Shown: piece by piece, positions 45,821-55,177 of the stretch
How positions within the stretch are numbered: position 1 is the stretch's first letter
How the letters are laid out: each line of letters begins with the position of its first letter
NCBI RefSeq assembly: GCF_002269255.1
Contig: NZ_CP022826.1
Location: 3,852 to 67,851, forward strand
Origin: Klebsiella quasivariicola
GTDB taxonomy: Bacteria > Pseudomonadota > Gammaproteobacteria > Enterobacterales > Enterobacteriaceae
DNA length: 64,000 bases
Direction: 5' to 3'
The notes under the pieces: generated by a model
Databases searched by the model: none
The model's input: the letters and a program-made list of their open reading frames with translations, nothing else
What the model was told of the DNA's origin: nothing
Program-made: the position numbers and the translations under genes

Positions 45821-48800
45821 ATGGCGAAACCTGAAATTGCAACTGAAAGAACCCGTCTGAGTATTCCCTTTGACGATCGCCAACGTGCAATACGTGCGGC
45901 CGGCAAACTGGCTGATGGCAGTAATGCTCTGGACTACGTGAAGGAAGAAAAGGTGTGGTATGCACAGCCGGGGGCCAACCTGAGCCGGCTGAAAGAGTGG
46001 ATTTTTGACCCCAATAAGGTGATCGAAGAACCGCCCCTGGATATTCAGGCCATTGAAGATGAATTTACGGCGTGGCTTGAAGAGCGCGGTGCCATTATCA
46101 AAGACCCCATAGAGTTCGATGGCCAGAAGCATTATGTCGATACAGTGGACGGTAAAGCTGGTTCAAGAAAGGGGGTGTATGCCGCTTTCCTGGATGGCCG
46201 GCCTGCAGGGTGGTACAGGGACTATAAGAACGGTGGTGAAATTCAGAAATGGGTATCTACCGGCGCAGCCCCTAACCCTGAACAAATGGCCATGCTCCGT
46301 GCTGATGCTGCGGCAAGGCGTGAACAAAGAGCTGCAGCGCAAGCGGATAAGTTTGATCAGACCGCTAACCGGTTGATGGAAGAATATAACCGGCTTCCGG
46401 ATGCCACGGGAGATCTGGCATACCTGAAAAACAAACAGGTCATTGCCGCTAACGGCCTTAAAGCTGATGAGCGGGGCAACGTTGTGATCCCCCTGTTTAA
46501 TGCTGATGGCGAGTTCAGGACCCTTGAGCGCATCTGGTCCGACGGTAGTAAACACCTTGAAAAAGACGGCCAGGCATGGGGGAGTTTTTTCGTTGTGGGT
46601 GGCCAACTGAAGGATGGTGACAACCTGCTTTATGCCGAGGGATATGCGACAGCAGCCAGTATCAGCGAAGCCATCAATCAGCCTGTGATCATGACGGTTA
46701 ATGCCGGCAACATGGTGGAAGTTGCTGGCCGCCTGAAAGACGCCTTTCCAAACAGCACTCATTACTTCCTTGCTGACAATGACATTTATAAAGACGAGAA
46801 CGTTGGACTAGAAAAAGCGACAGAAGCTGCAGAGCTGACTGCCGGCCATGTTCTGGTCCCTGCCTTTAGCAACCCGAAAGAAGGGCTTACAGACTACAAC
46901 GATTTGCATGTCTCTGAAGGGCTGGAGCAAGTCAGATTGCAGGTAGAAGGAGCCATTAATCAAATAAACAGGGTAGACACTATGCCGACTGATAACCCGA
47001 ACATTACTGACGTTAATCACAGCTCGACTGACAGCGCTGCCGTTGCAGCCCCTGAAAATGCCGCGCCGGTGGCCAGCGCCCCTGCAGCTGCTGAACCGGT
47101 GGAAGCCGCGCCGGTGGCCAGCGCCCCTGCAGCTGCCGAACCGGAGGAAGCCGCGCCGGTGGCCAGCGCTCCCGCAGCTGCCGAACCGGAGGAAACCGCA
47201 CCGGTGGCCAGCGCCCCCGCAGCTGCCGAACCGGAGGAAACCGCGCCGGTGGCCAGCGCCCCCGCAGCTGCCGAACCGGAGGAAACCGCGCCGGTGGCCA
47301 GCGCCCCTGCAGCTGCTGAACCGGAATACGCCGCACCAACAGATCGAGACGGTGATGATGAAAAGAGTAATAGCGCCAGTGATCTTGAGGCGTATGCCGC
47401 TATGATGGCCTTTGGCGGTGAAACAACTGACACCGCTCAGCAAAAGCCTGAAGGGATAGCGCCCAGCGAACCTGTAGCTAATACCGCCCCGGCTGAAAAT
47501 GAAACCGAGGAGAAGAAGAAAAAAACAAACGAAGAACTGGAAAACGGCATACGCTGGGCAACCAACGATAATGCAGAAACGCCCCCAAAAGAACGTATAG
47601 ACCTGGAAGGGTTAATTGCCCGGTTTGGGTACAGAGCAGAGAAAGACTATACGGCGTATACGCTTGATGGGCAGGATGCGTTTTACGATTACGGCTCACA
47701 TCTGCGTATGGCTACCCCTGAAGCCAGCCAGAGTGACGAGATGATCCTGGCGGCCGTTCTTACCGCGGATAAGCAACATCATCGTGGTATTGAAATCACC
47801 GGCAGTGACGAATTTAAAGAGCGAGTGTTTAACCTTATCAGTGAATACAACATTGAGGTGAAACTGACTAACCCAGAACAAAGGGTTAAATTGCTCGAAC
47901 TCAAAAAAGCAAATGAAACAGCAAAAGAAACGGCAAAAGAAAATGTTGCTGATTCAAAAGCGAATAAGCAGGAAGGGGTAAACGAAAAGGCAAATTCATC
48001 AGTTCAGCAAAATGGAATGCGCTGGGAAGAATCGGCCTCTGTACAACCGAAGAAGCAGAATGCATCTGATACTCAAAAGGAAGATAAAGCTGCGGGTGAA
48101 TCCTGGGAGAAAGGCGTTATCGTCGCGCATGGACGTGCTAAGTATGAGTGGAAAGATGATGAATCCATGAACTACTTTGTCACCCTCAAAAATGAACATG
48201 GAGAGAAGACACTCTGGGGGAAAGACCTTGAGAGAGCGGTTAAAGATGCTGGTGTAGACACCGAACGTCTTGTTACGGTCAGAAAGCTGGGATTTGTGGA
48301 TGTTGAGGTGAATGCACCTGTCCGTGATGAAAGCAACAAGATCGTTCGTTATGAAACTATCCAGACCAAACGTAATGAGTGGGAAGTAAAACCTGTATAC
48401 CCACAGCCAACAGCAGGGAATGAACAGGCCTATAAGCCTTCTGAACTGGTTCCGTATGATGCTGCAACCTTCCAGAAGCTCCGCACAACAATTCAGCAGA
48501 TTACCGGTGTTGATCTCAGCCGTGAGGCCGTGCCTGAAAAAGAACTGTATTGGTTCCTGCCGAATGGTAAGCCAGCTCCTGAAAGCATGACAAAACCCAC
48601 AGGCTATAAACTCCCTCAAGAGTCAAAAACCGCGGGTACACCTTTGCTGGTCGCACCGCATAAAAAAGGCGAACGACCTGATTATTACCTTGTTGAGTCT
48701 CGTAAAGGATTCATGCAGGGGATCGCAAAGGATAAGGAATCTGGCGAGTACCATAGCGTAATTGGTAAAGTGAACAAGCGTATTGATAAAGATGGAAACT

Positions 48801-49081
48801 GGAAAACGTATATGACACTTTCAGCAATCAATAAAAATTCTGAAAGTGGAATTGTTTTGCACGGATACGGCCATGTTGATCAGGGAGGTAAAAACCTGCT
48901 TTACAAAAACACAATTGCAAATGAAAAACAGCCTCAGCATTTACAACCGGCCTCAGATGAGGTAAAAAACAAAACAGTAATGAAGCAGCTTTTTCATCCT
49001 TCTAATGCTGCAAAAAGAAAAGATGATGAAAGGAGAGAACAGACTCATGCACCAGTCGCAAAGTCAGCGCCTCGGCCATAA
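45821..49081 (+). CDS. traC: TraC, plasmid DNA primase with repeat-rich linker
   Basis: This 1086-residue primase is carried for priming the transferred strand. Residues about 14-62 resemble DUF5710 (NALDYVKEEKVWYAQPGANL). A toprim catalytic domain lies near 265-345 (LLYAEGYATAASISEAINQP, THYFLADNDIYKDENVGLEK). Residues 414-503 are six copies of a 15-residue unit (AAPVASAPAAAEPEE) encoded by 45-bp DNA repeats. An LPD7-like domain lies near 625-690 (MILAAVLTADKQHHRGIEIT). The C-terminus includes charged repeats and a domain beginning GVIVAHGRAKYEWKDDESMN. It overlaps traL. Confidence 0.88.
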   Translation: MAKPEIATERTRLSIPFDDRQRAIRAAGKLADGSNALDYVKEEKVWYAQPGANLSRLKEWIFDPNKVIEEPPLDIQAIEDEFTAWLEERGAIIKDPIEFDGQKHYVDTVDGKAGSRKGVYAAFLDGRPAGWYRDYKNGGEIQKWVSTGAAPNPEQMAMLRADAAARREQRAAAQADKFDQTANRLMEEYNRLPDATGDLAYLKNKQVIAANGLKADERGNVVIPLFNADGEFRTLERIWSDGSKHLEKDGQAWGSFFVVGGQLKDGDNLLYAEGYATAASISEAINQPVIMTVNAGNMVEVAGRLKDAFPNSTHYFLADNDIYKDENVGLEKATEAAELTAGHVLVPAFSNPKEGLTDYNDLHVSEGLEQVRLQVEGAINQINRVDTMPTDNPNITDVNHSSTDSAAVAAPENAAPVASAPAAAEPVEAAPVASAPAAAEPEEAAPVASAPAAAEPEETAPVASAPAAAEPEETAPVASAPAAAEPEETAPVASAPAAAEPEYAAPTDRDGDDEKSNSASDLEAYAAMMAFGGETTDTAQQKPEGIAPSEPVANTAPAENETEEKKKKTNEELENGIRWATNDNAETPPKERIDLEGLIARFGYRAEKDYTAYTLDGQDAFYDYGSHLRMATPEASQSDEMILAAVLTADKQHHRGIEITGSDEFKERVFNLISEYNIEVKLTNPEQRVKLLELKKANETAKETAKENVADSKANKQEGVNEKANSSVQQNGMRWEESASVQPKKQNASDTQKEDKAAGESWEKGVIVAHGRAKYEWKDDESMNYFVTLKNEHGEKTLWGKDLERAVKDAGVDTERLVTVRKLGFVDVEVNAPVRDESNKIVRYETIQTKRNEWEVKPVYPQPTAGNEQAYKPSELVPYDAATFQKLRTTIQQITGVDLSREAVPEKELYWFLPNGKPAPESMTKPTGYKLPQESKTAGTPLLVAPHKKGERPDYYLVESRKGFMQGIAKDKESGEYHSVIGKVNKRIDKDGNWKTYMTLSAINKNSESGIVLHGYGHVDQGGKNLLYKNTIANEKQPQHLQPASDEVKNKTVMKQLFHPSNAAKRKDDERREQTHAPVAKSAPRP
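47060..47329 (+). repeat. Six 45-bp tandem repeats inside traC
   Basis: Each unit starts GCCGCGCCGGTGGCCAGCGC and ends with a GAACCGGAGGAA-type segment. Copies differ by a few silent or conservative changes (EE, VE, EY at the end; A or T at the start). They encode a flexible Pro/Ala-rich linker and are prone to copy-number change. Confidence 0.93.
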
Positions 49082-49559
49082 AACAAAAACCCTACTCGTA
49101 GCAGTAGGGTTTTCCTGCATTTCTGTGAGCTCATTTGCAGCCACACAGACCTGTGCAGCATACGAACTGGCAAAAGCTGGTGCTGATGCTGCCTATAAAC
49201 AGGAGGTTGAACGGATTAACAACGCCGCTAAAAGTGAATCCAGTACATCTGATTCTCTCGGACAGTGCCTGGGGTCGCTATCGGTATCACTAAAAATCCC
49301 TCAGTTTCCGTCTATCAGCGACATCATTGATAAGGTGAAGGATGAGGTATGCAATACGGTTAAATCGAAGATTAATGAGAAGTGGGGGAGCCTGACTAAT
49401 ACGACGCTGGACCCGTGGTCAACGATTTCATCCCGACTGCCAGATACGTCAGGTATCCTGCCCAACGCATCTTCTAAGAATGTGCAATTAAACAATCCGG
49501 CAGCTGCGAGTGGAAGTGGTGAGGATGCAAACAGTGATGCATTCCCGTTCCATTTGTAA
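49047..49559 (+). CDS. traL: TraL, exported transfer protein
   Basis: The start at 49047 (MHQSQSQRLGHKTKTLLVAV) follows AGGAGAG and gives 170 residues. It overlaps the end of traC by 35 bp. The signal segment LLVAVGFSCISVSSFA is followed by a mature protein with three Cys (TQTCAAYELA, LGQCLGSLS, DEVCNTVKS). Its place between traC and traM matches TraL of IncL/M. Its role is in pilus or transfer functions but is not defined by the sequence. Confidence 0.75.
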   Translation: MHQSQSQRLGHKTKTLLVAVGFSCISVSSFAATQTCAAYELAKAGADAAYKQEVERINNAAKSESSTSDSLGQCLGSLSVSLKIPQFPSISDIIDKVKDEVCNTVKSKINEKWGSLTNTTLDPWSTISSRLPDTSGILPNASSKNVQLNNPAAASGSGEDANSDAFPFHL

Positions 49560-49772
49560 CTACCGGAAGAGTCCTTTCGGGATTTTATCGAATAGCTTGC
49601 CGGTTCGTATTTCAACGCGGCGGTGTTCCGCCGCGGTTAGTAAACGCATAAATTCTGTGGCAGGTAGAACATCACGTTTTGAGTCTACATACGTATCAAG
49701 CGAATCTTCATTCATGAAACGTCTGACAGTATGCAGCCAGTCTTCAGCTGATTTCATATTTTTTGAGCTCAT
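49560..49772 (-). CDS. Hha-like protein within the tra operon
   Basis: The 70-residue protein shows the Hha pattern: ADEW-like start (SAEDWLHTVRRFMNEDSLDT), FMRLLTAAEHRRVEIRTGKL and FDKIPKGLFR, corresponding to AADHRLAEL...DKIP..VW. It would partner H-NS. It is transcribed opposite to tra, its stop directly abuts the traL stop, and its start overlaps the end of the H-NS-like gene upstream, so the two are coupled. Confidence 0.8.
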   Translation of the reverse strand: MSSKNMKSAEDWLHTVRRFMNEDSLDTYVDSKRDVLPATEFMRLLTAAEHRRVEIRTGKLFDKIPKGLFR

Positions 49773-50154
49773 CGTCGCTCATCTCGGCAAACGCTGCAGG
49801 TCGGCGACCTTTTCCTGTCCAGGTTATGGACTTTCCATCAACTTCGATCCGGTACTTCACTTTTCCAAAAGTGGATTTACTTTTCGTGGACGGACCAAAG
49901 AGATTTTCGAAGATCTGGAGAGCTTCATCAGCCGTAATATTGTGTTCTTCCATGAACCGCTTTGTGGCTGCGGCTTTCTCTTCAGTGGCCTTCTGTTCTT
50001 CCTTAAATTTCTCGATCATTCCCTGTGCAATGTCGGACCACATATTAATGAGTTGCTCAAGGTTTTCTGGCGGAATTTTGCGCAAAACGGCGGTGGCTTT
50101 TCGTCGTTCGCACATGATAACTGCACAGGATTCGTAATCATTATGTTCGCTCAT
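49744..50154 (-). CDS. H-NS-like nucleoid protein within the tra operon
   Basis: The 136-residue protein starts at 50154 (MSEHNDYESCAVIMCERRKA) with GAGGT upstream. The N-terminal oligomerisation helices (RKIPPENLEQLINMWSDIAQ, MIEKFKEEQKATEEKAAATK) precede a C-terminal DNA-binding domain with the H-NS motif TWTGKGRRPAAFAEM (Q/T-GR-like loop). Plasmid H-NS homologs silence foreign DNA and reduce the fitness cost of the plasmid. It faces away from traM, whose promoter region it shares. Confidence 0.88.
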   Translation of the reverse strand: MSEHNDYESCAVIMCERRKATAVLRKIPPENLEQLINMWSDIAQGMIEKFKEEQKATEEKAAATKRFMEEHNITADEALQIFENLFGPSTKSKSTFGKVKYRIEVDGKSITWTGKGRRPAAFAEMSDDELKKYEIS

Positions 50155-50221
50155 GTATACCTCATTGTTCATTAACGATCTGCGTGATTTTCTAACACAA
50201 ACTTTTGAAAAGAGAAACTCT

Positions 50222-50935
50222 ATGAAAACACAAAATGGTGAAAATATTATGGATCAAACTGACTCGGATCAAAACTCAGTCGTTGATGATGACAGCAACG
50301 CCCTTGCTCCAGCTCTTGCTGAAGAGAGTAACCGAACGGTGCAAGAAATCGTATCGAAACATGGTTTAAAAGTAATTTTGATTCAGACGCTAATCATATT
50401 AGTCGCAATCATTATCATCGGTCTTCAGGGTTACTGGCTTCACCAGAAAAAAACCAAATATATTGCAACGAATGGGGGCATGATCACGGAAGTACACCCA
50501 ACCGATGAACCGGCTTACACAGCGGAAGAGGTGATGGACTTTGCCAACCGTACAATGATCAAATCGCTTTCGCTGAACTTTGTGAATTACGAAAACCAAT
50601 TAACCAGCGTCCGTGGCGATTTTAGCGCTGAGGGGTACGTTAGTTTCCGTAAAGCGCTGACCGATAGTGGACTGCTGAAAGATATCAGTGAAAAACGTCT
50701 GAACGTAAAACTTTCCACAACACCAGGAACCCTGATCACGGAAGGTCTTATCCGTGGCACCAAAACCTATGCCTGGCAATACCGTATTCCGGTGACTGTT
50801 CAGCTTGTTGGTCAGGCTCAGGACTACAGACCACAACCTTACGATTTGATGGTTCAGGTACGCCGCGTCAAAGAAGACGAAGATCCACGGGGTATTCAAG
50901 TAGCGCAGGCCATTCTCAAACCCCGGAACTACTGA
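50222..50935 (+). CDS. traM: TraM, DotI/IcmL-like inner-membrane protein
   Basis: The start at 50222 (MKTQNGENIMDQTDSDQNSV) gives 237 residues; the alternative Met at 50249 is possible. One membrane segment at about 52-72 (KVILIQTLIILVAIIIIGLQ) is followed by a periplasmic IcmL domain (YTAEEVMDFANRTMIKSLSL, YVSFRKALTDSGLLKDISEK, IPVTVQLVGQAQDYRPQPYD). DotI/TraM forms an octameric ring in the inner membrane. It restarts the plus-strand tra genes after the hha/hns pair. Confidence 0.88.
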   Translation: MKTQNGENIMDQTDSDQNSVVDDDSNALAPALAEESNRTVQEIVSKHGLKVILIQTLIILVAIIIIGLQGYWLHQKKTKYIATNGGMITEVHPTDEPAYTAEEVMDFANRTMIKSLSLNFVNYENQLTSVRGDFSAEGYVSFRKALTDSGLLKDISEKRLNVKLSTTPGTLITEGLIRGTKTYAWQYRIPVTVQLVGQAQDYRPQPYDLMVQVRRVKEDEDPRGIQVAQAILKPRNY

Positions 50936-50943
50936 GGTCAATC

Positions 50944-52095
50944 ATGAAGATTAAACTGTTAACTGTACTTATGGCCGCACTGTTTTCGGCAAATTCTGTA
51001 TCTGCAGCTGATGCACCGACTGGTAATGGAGCGCCGCAGCAAACGGCGCCAGCTGTGCCTGGTGGTGATATTGCTCAATGGCAGCAGGCCAGTTCCGGGT
51101 TGCCCGTAAATCAGCAGTCACAGGTGCAACAGCCACCACAGCAAACAGCACAGGAACAAGGTCAGCAGCAGGCGCAAGGCCAACAACCACAGGCACAGCC
51201 CCAACAGCAGCCAACTACTGCACTGCCTCCTGCACCCATGCCGCAGATTCCTCCACCACAGCAGCAGGTTACTCATGTTAATCCGCAGACACTGGAAGAG
51301 TTACCTGCACCTGTTCTGCAGCAGATCCAGCCTATTACCCCTGGTCAGGTGCGGTCTGCCCGCAGCGCAATGGAAGATATGAGCGCGGCGGCCAAAACCT
51401 CACCATTAACGCCGATCCCACGAATTTCAAGCCAGACGGTATCACTGTCAGCTGGTGCATCCATTCCGCAGGTACGGGTATTTCCAAACCAGGCAACGAC
51501 AGTGACGTTTTCAGATGCAACCGGACACCCCTGGGTATTAGGTGCCCCTCCATATAATTCGAGTCCCTGTGCTTCTGGTGGTGAACTGTGTGTTGGCTAT
51601 ATTCCAGGATCGGCGGTATTCACAATCCAGCCTACCAATGCCTATGCCAGCGGGAACATCACAGTGCTTCTGAAGGGGCTGGCCACGCCGGTCATTATTA
51701 ACGTGAAGGGGGCAGAACCCTCCGTTAAATCAAAAACCGTTGATGTTGATTATCGTCTGGATCTCCGTATCCCGAAGCGCAGTCCTGACACACCGGTTTA
51801 TACCGCTACGCCTGAGAAAAAAATCTCACTGTATGACAAGCAGCTGCAGAGCGTGCTCGATGGCATCCCGCCTGAAGATGCTCAGCGGTTGAAACTTAAA
51901 AACGCGCCAGGGAGTACCAAAGTCTGGCAGATCGGTGATGAGCTCTACGTCAGAAGTAACATGCAGCTGCAGGATGAGTTTGAAAAAACGCTTTCCGCTA
52001 TCGATGGCACACATGTTTACGTGCTGCCGGCAACACCAGTGCTGACTTTTTCTGTTAATGGTCAGGCGCGTGACGTTGAAGTTGAGCTGAATTAA
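50944..52095 (+). CDS. traN: TraN, DotH/IcmK-like outer-membrane core protein
   Basis: The 383-residue protein has a signal peptide (MKIKLLTVLMAALFSANSVS), a Gln/Pro-rich linker to about residue 115 (QQPPQQTAQEQGQQQAQGQQ), and a C-terminal DotH domain beginning near SLSAGASIPQVRVFPNQATT with VTFSDATGHPW. It is the secretin-like component of the outer-membrane core with TraH and TraI. It starts 8 bp after traM. Confidence 0.88.
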   Translation: MKIKLLTVLMAALFSANSVSAADAPTGNGAPQQTAPAVPGGDIAQWQQASSGLPVNQQSQVQQPPQQTAQEQGQQQAQGQQPQAQPQQQPTTALPPAPMPQIPPPQQQVTHVNPQTLEELPAPVLQQIQPITPGQVRSARSAMEDMSAAAKTSPLTPIPRISSQTVSLSAGASIPQVRVFPNQATTVTFSDATGHPWVLGAPPYNSSPCASGGELCVGYIPGSAVFTIQPTNAYASGNITVLLKGLATPVIINVKGAEPSVKSKTVDVDYRLDLRIPKRSPDTPVYTATPEKKISLYDKQLQSVLDGIPPEDAQRLKLKNAPGSTKVWQIGDELYVRSNMQLQDEFEKTLSAIDGTHVYVLPATPVLTFSVNGQARDVEVELN

Positions 52096-52106
52096 GGGGA
52101 ACGACG

Positions 52107-53456
52107 ATGGCTACAGATAAAGGTAAAGAAACCAGAAAAATGATGCTCTACGTCGGTGGTGCTGCTGCAGTGGTGGCGCTTCTGGGAGGGTACTGGTTGT
52201 TTGGCTCATCAGATGAGCCGGCAACGGGAGGGTCGCAGGTGAAAGCCCAGGGGCTGGAAGGGAAAACTGGCAGGGAAAAAGCTAATGATCCCCAATACAA
52301 CAAGCTGCTGAATGAGTGGAATGCTGATAATTCAGAGAAAGCGGCGCTCACGGGGGATAGCTTCATATCCACGTTGTCAGCCAGTAACCCGGTGGCCGTT
52401 GATTACGGCACCAAAGCACCACCACCAAAATATTCGTGGGAATCGTCAGCAAAACCGTCGGGCGATAACAGTAAGGCTAATGATGCTGAGCAGAAAGAGC
52501 GTGAGCGTCAGGCTAAAGCGGTGGCTACGTTACTGCAGAAAATAGACCAGGCCAGAACACCGGTTGTCACGGGTGTTGCACTTGCAACCTCTCTGGGAGC
52601 TGAGGGAAATGACAAGAACGGCGGGACTTTCTCAGGGTGGACCGATTCGGTCTATCCGCAGAACAAAAAGCCGGATGCTGAAAAACAACAGGGGGCGAAG
52701 AATAAGGTCAAAGATAAAGGAGCCCGACTTGTATCGGCTTACACGCTTGTGCCGGCAGTAATGGATACGGCGATGGACAGTGACGATCAGAACAGTATTG
52801 CTATTGCCCATGTTCCAACTGGAGCGCAGGCCGGCGCCAAATTCTATTCTGGCCAAAACCGTCTTGCCGGCGATGGTATTCGAATTCACTTCACCGGCAT
52901 GGAGCTGAACGGAGTGCAGTGTAAGGTCGATGCGTATGGCGTGGCTTCCGACTCGTTGCGCGCGGCCGTTTCCTCAAATGTAAATAACCGCTGGTTCAGC
53001 CGTATTATTCTGCCGGCTGTCGCTAACGGATTAGGCCGAACTGGTCAGCTGTATGCGGACAGCAATTCGCAGATGATTATCACTGACGGCGGGAACGCAT
53101 ATCGTTCAACTGGTACACCTGATGGCAAAGCGGTTGCCGGTACCATTATTGGCGGGATGGGTGAGCAGGCAGGGCGTGTCCTGGCCGACGATGCAGCCCG
53201 CCTGCCGGTGAAGCAGGTTACGGTTGATCGTAACCAACTCATAGGCATCCAGTTTGTCGCGCCGGTGTATGAAAGCGACTGTGGCGAGAATATGGAAAAT
53301 GCTTCTGCAGAGCAGGCGCAGCAGCAAGCAACTCCGACACTTTCTAGTGTGCAACCTCAGCAGATGCCTCAGCCTCCGGCTCCTAATTACCCTCAGCAAA
53401 ACTTTCCAAGCTACCCCGGCTACGGGTATGGCTCCAGTAACCCGTATTACCGTTAA
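52107..53456 (+). CDS. traO: TraO, DotG/IcmE-like core protein
   Basis: The 449-residue protein has an N-terminal membrane anchor (MMLYVGGAAAVVALLGGYWL, about 12-31), a charged linker, and a C-terminal VirB10/DotG domain (SAYTLVPAVMDTAMDSDDQN, SIAIAHVPTGAQAGAKFYSG, RLAGDGIRIHFTGMELNGVQ, VKQVTVDRNQLIGIQFVAPV). It spans the periplasm, linking inner and outer membrane complexes. The C-terminal tail is Pro/Tyr-rich. traP follows after 11 bp. Confidence 0.9.
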   Translation: MATDKGKETRKMMLYVGGAAAVVALLGGYWLFGSSDEPATGGSQVKAQGLEGKTGREKANDPQYNKLLNEWNADNSEKAALTGDSFISTLSASNPVAVDYGTKAPPPKYSWESSAKPSGDNSKANDAEQKERERQAKAVATLLQKIDQARTPVVTGVALATSLGAEGNDKNGGTFSGWTDSVYPQNKKPDAEKQQGAKNKVKDKGARLVSAYTLVPAVMDTAMDSDDQNSIAIAHVPTGAQAGAKFYSGQNRLAGDGIRIHFTGMELNGVQCKVDAYGVASDSLRAAVSSNVNNRWFSRIILPAVANGLGRTGQLYADSNSQMIITDGGNAYRSTGTPDGKAVAGTIIGGMGEQAGRVLADDAARLPVKQVTVDRNQLIGIQFVAPVYESDCGENMENASAEQAQQQATPTLSSVQPQQMPQPPAPNYPQQNFPSYPGYGYGSSNPYYR

Positions 53457-53467
53457 GGAGATTGATA

Positions 53468-54172
53468 ATGAATCTGTTTGAAGATGACAATAAAAACGAA
53501 GCAGCTCCTGCCCAGGAACCGGTGTCTGCTAAGCCTGCTGAAAAGCCAAAACCGACAGTGACGCCAGCAGCAAAAGCGAGCAAAAAGCCGCTTAATATCA
53601 GTGACTATGCATGGATTGGTGGTATCGCTGTCATCGCTATCCTGCTTTTAGTCTGGTTGTTTGGGGGCTCCGATAGTGATACTGCGCCAGCGACGGGGAA
53701 TGGGGCGATCCAGTCTTCAGCGCAACGTCCGCGCGTACAGTCTGCCCCTGCCGGGCAGGATTCTGGTGACTTCCGCGAGCAGATTTCCGGGATTCTGCTG
53801 CAGCAAAAGGAACGGCTGGACGCGATAGAATCAACTTCTAAAAATGGAATGATGATCCTTTCCAGTCAGTTACAAAGCGCTAATGAACAAATTAAAAATC
53901 TGAACAATCAGGTTCAGGAACTGAAAATGAAAGCCGCTGGTTATGGGCCCTCATTTGGTAATCAGAGTGGAACAATTTCCGGTTCAACGTCACAGGCATT
54001 ACCTTTGTTGAGAGGTTTTTCAATTAATGATTTATCTGGCGATCTTGCTTGGGTAAAATACAAAAACCAGACGTATGCTGTGAAGGTCGGAAGTCAACTT
54101 GGCGGAGTCACCATTACGGGTATCGATACTGAAAATAGAATCGTTACAACAAGTAAAGGCCTAATCCGCTAA
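53468..54172 (+). CDS. traP: TraP, membrane-anchored transfer protein
   Basis: The start at 53468 has AAGGAG 7 bp upstream and gives 234 residues. The N-terminus is acidic and Pro-rich, a membrane segment follows at about 47-66 (AWIGGIAVIAILLLVWLFGG), then a coiled coil (LQSANEQIKNLNNQVQELKM) and a compact C-terminal domain (LAWVKYKNQTYAVKVGSQLG). Order and size match TraP of IncI1/IncL/M, which is possibly a DotF-like protein. The exact role is not evident. Confidence 0.82.
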   Translation: MNLFEDDNKNEAAPAQEPVSAKPAEKPKPTVTPAAKASKKPLNISDYAWIGGIAVIAILLLVWLFGGSDSDTAPATGNGAIQSSAQRPRVQSAPAGQDSGDFREQISGILLQQKERLDAIESTSKNGMMILSSQLQSANEQIKNLNNQVQELKMKAAGYGPSFGNQSGTISGSTSQALPLLRGFSINDLSGDLAWVKYKNQTYAVKVGSQLGGVTITGIDTENRIVTTSKGLIR

Positions 54173-54195
54173 TCAGGACCTAAAAAGGCGAAACT

Positions 54196-54726
54196 ATGGA
54201 TTTAGAATCGGTATTAATTCAGGTTGCTAACGGTGGTCAGGAACCGCTGACAAGGCTAATCATAGGTGTCGCTGCAATCGTTGGGATCATTGGTGTTATT
54301 GGATATCTGATGAGCCTGCGGAAGCAGGCCAGGCATTCTACCAAAGGTGTTGAAGTTGGCAGAATTTTTGCCGGGATCATCTTCTGTGTATGCCTCATCA
54401 CGCTGAAAGCACAGATGAACTCAGGCGGTGCCACTTTAGGATTTGGCGATGTCAGTTTCGGACCCGTCAGTTATGCGAGCGAATCTACGTTTGGCATGGG
54501 AGCCGCAGCAGTCAACGCAGTGCTGGGGATTGTTAGAATTCTCGGTGCATACTTTTTTTACAGGGGTATTAAGGGGTTGAAAGACTCTTACCTTGAGGGC
54601 CATACGGAGCTGTCAGCTTCGGGCACGAGAGGGGCATCCATTGTGAAAATTGTATGTGGACTACTTCTGATGTTCGATACACAAACGCTCGATGCGTTGC
54701 AGAGCACATTAAACATTCACTGGTAA
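54196..54726 (+). CDS. traQ: TraQ, polytopic membrane protein of the transfer system
   Basis: The 176-residue protein has about four hydrophobic segments (LIIGVAAIVGIIGVIGYLMS, IFAGIIFCVCLITLK, AAVNAVLGIVRILGAYFFYR, IVKIVCGLLLMFDTQTLDAL). AAAAGGCG precedes the start. It occupies the traQ position. Related Dot/Icm membrane subunits (IcmC/IcmD-type) are small and hydrophobic like this, but the exact pairing is uncertain. Confidence 0.8.
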   Translation: MDLESVLIQVANGGQEPLTRLIIGVAAIVGIIGVIGYLMSLRKQARHSTKGVEVGRIFAGIIFCVCLITLKAQMNSGGATLGFGDVSFGPVSYASESTFGMGAAAVNAVLGIVRILGAYFFYRGIKGLKDSYLEGHTELSASGTRGASIVKIVCGLLLMFDTQTLDALQSTLNIHW

Positions 54727-54742
54727 TCAAAAAGGATACTTT

Positions 54743-55132
54743 ATGAAAATTGTTAAATTTATCAAAGACAAGGCGTTATCTGCATCCATCGCAGCGTATC
54801 AGCTGCGCGGAACGGTAGCAAAATCGTTAGTGGTATTGCCCCTGGCATTACTGAGCAAAGAGGCTGCAGCTGAAACGACTGTCTGGGAAAAGATCAATAC
54901 CTTCACGGAAGGTATGGCCAGTACCCAGCCTGGTCTGATTACCGCTGGTAAAGTGGTTGGTGTTGTGTGCTTCATCGTAGGTCTTGTAGCTCTGTGGCTC
55001 AAAAACAAACGCGGGAAAGATATCAGTGGCGGCTTCATCTTTTGGTCAATGGTTGTTGGAGCCTGTCTGGTCGGCCTGACCGCATGGATCTCTTCTGTTG
55101 GTTCAACCGTTGGCGTTGACGCAACCCTGTAA
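54743..55132 (+). CDS. traR: TraR, small membrane protein of the transfer system
   Basis: The 129-residue protein has an N-terminal hydrophobic segment (KSLVVLPLALLSKEAAAE, signal-like) and two membrane segments (GLITAGKVVGVVCFIVGLVA, GGFIFWSMVVGACLVGLTAW), similar in plan to pilin-like or IcmD-like T4SS subunits. AAAGGA lies upstream. A stem GGCCCCGC/GCGGGGCC (55142-55160) follows and may modulate downstream expression. Confidence 0.8.
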   Translation: MKIVKFIKDKALSASIAAYQLRGTVAKSLVVLPLALLSKEAAAETTVWEKINTFTEGMASTQPGLITAGKVVGVVCFIVGLVALWLKNKRGKDISGGFIFWSMVVGACLVGLTAWISSVGSTVGVDATL

Positions 55133-55177
55133 TGTCCTTTCGGCCCCGCCTTGCGGGGCCAATACCGGAGTTCCCCC

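Noticed and set aside
47013..47443. Repetitive reading frames on both strands in the traC repeat region, which at first suggested a CRISPR or surface-repeat gene
   Set aside because: The 45-bp units have no spacers and are in frame with the TraC primase; the other frames only mirror the repeat.
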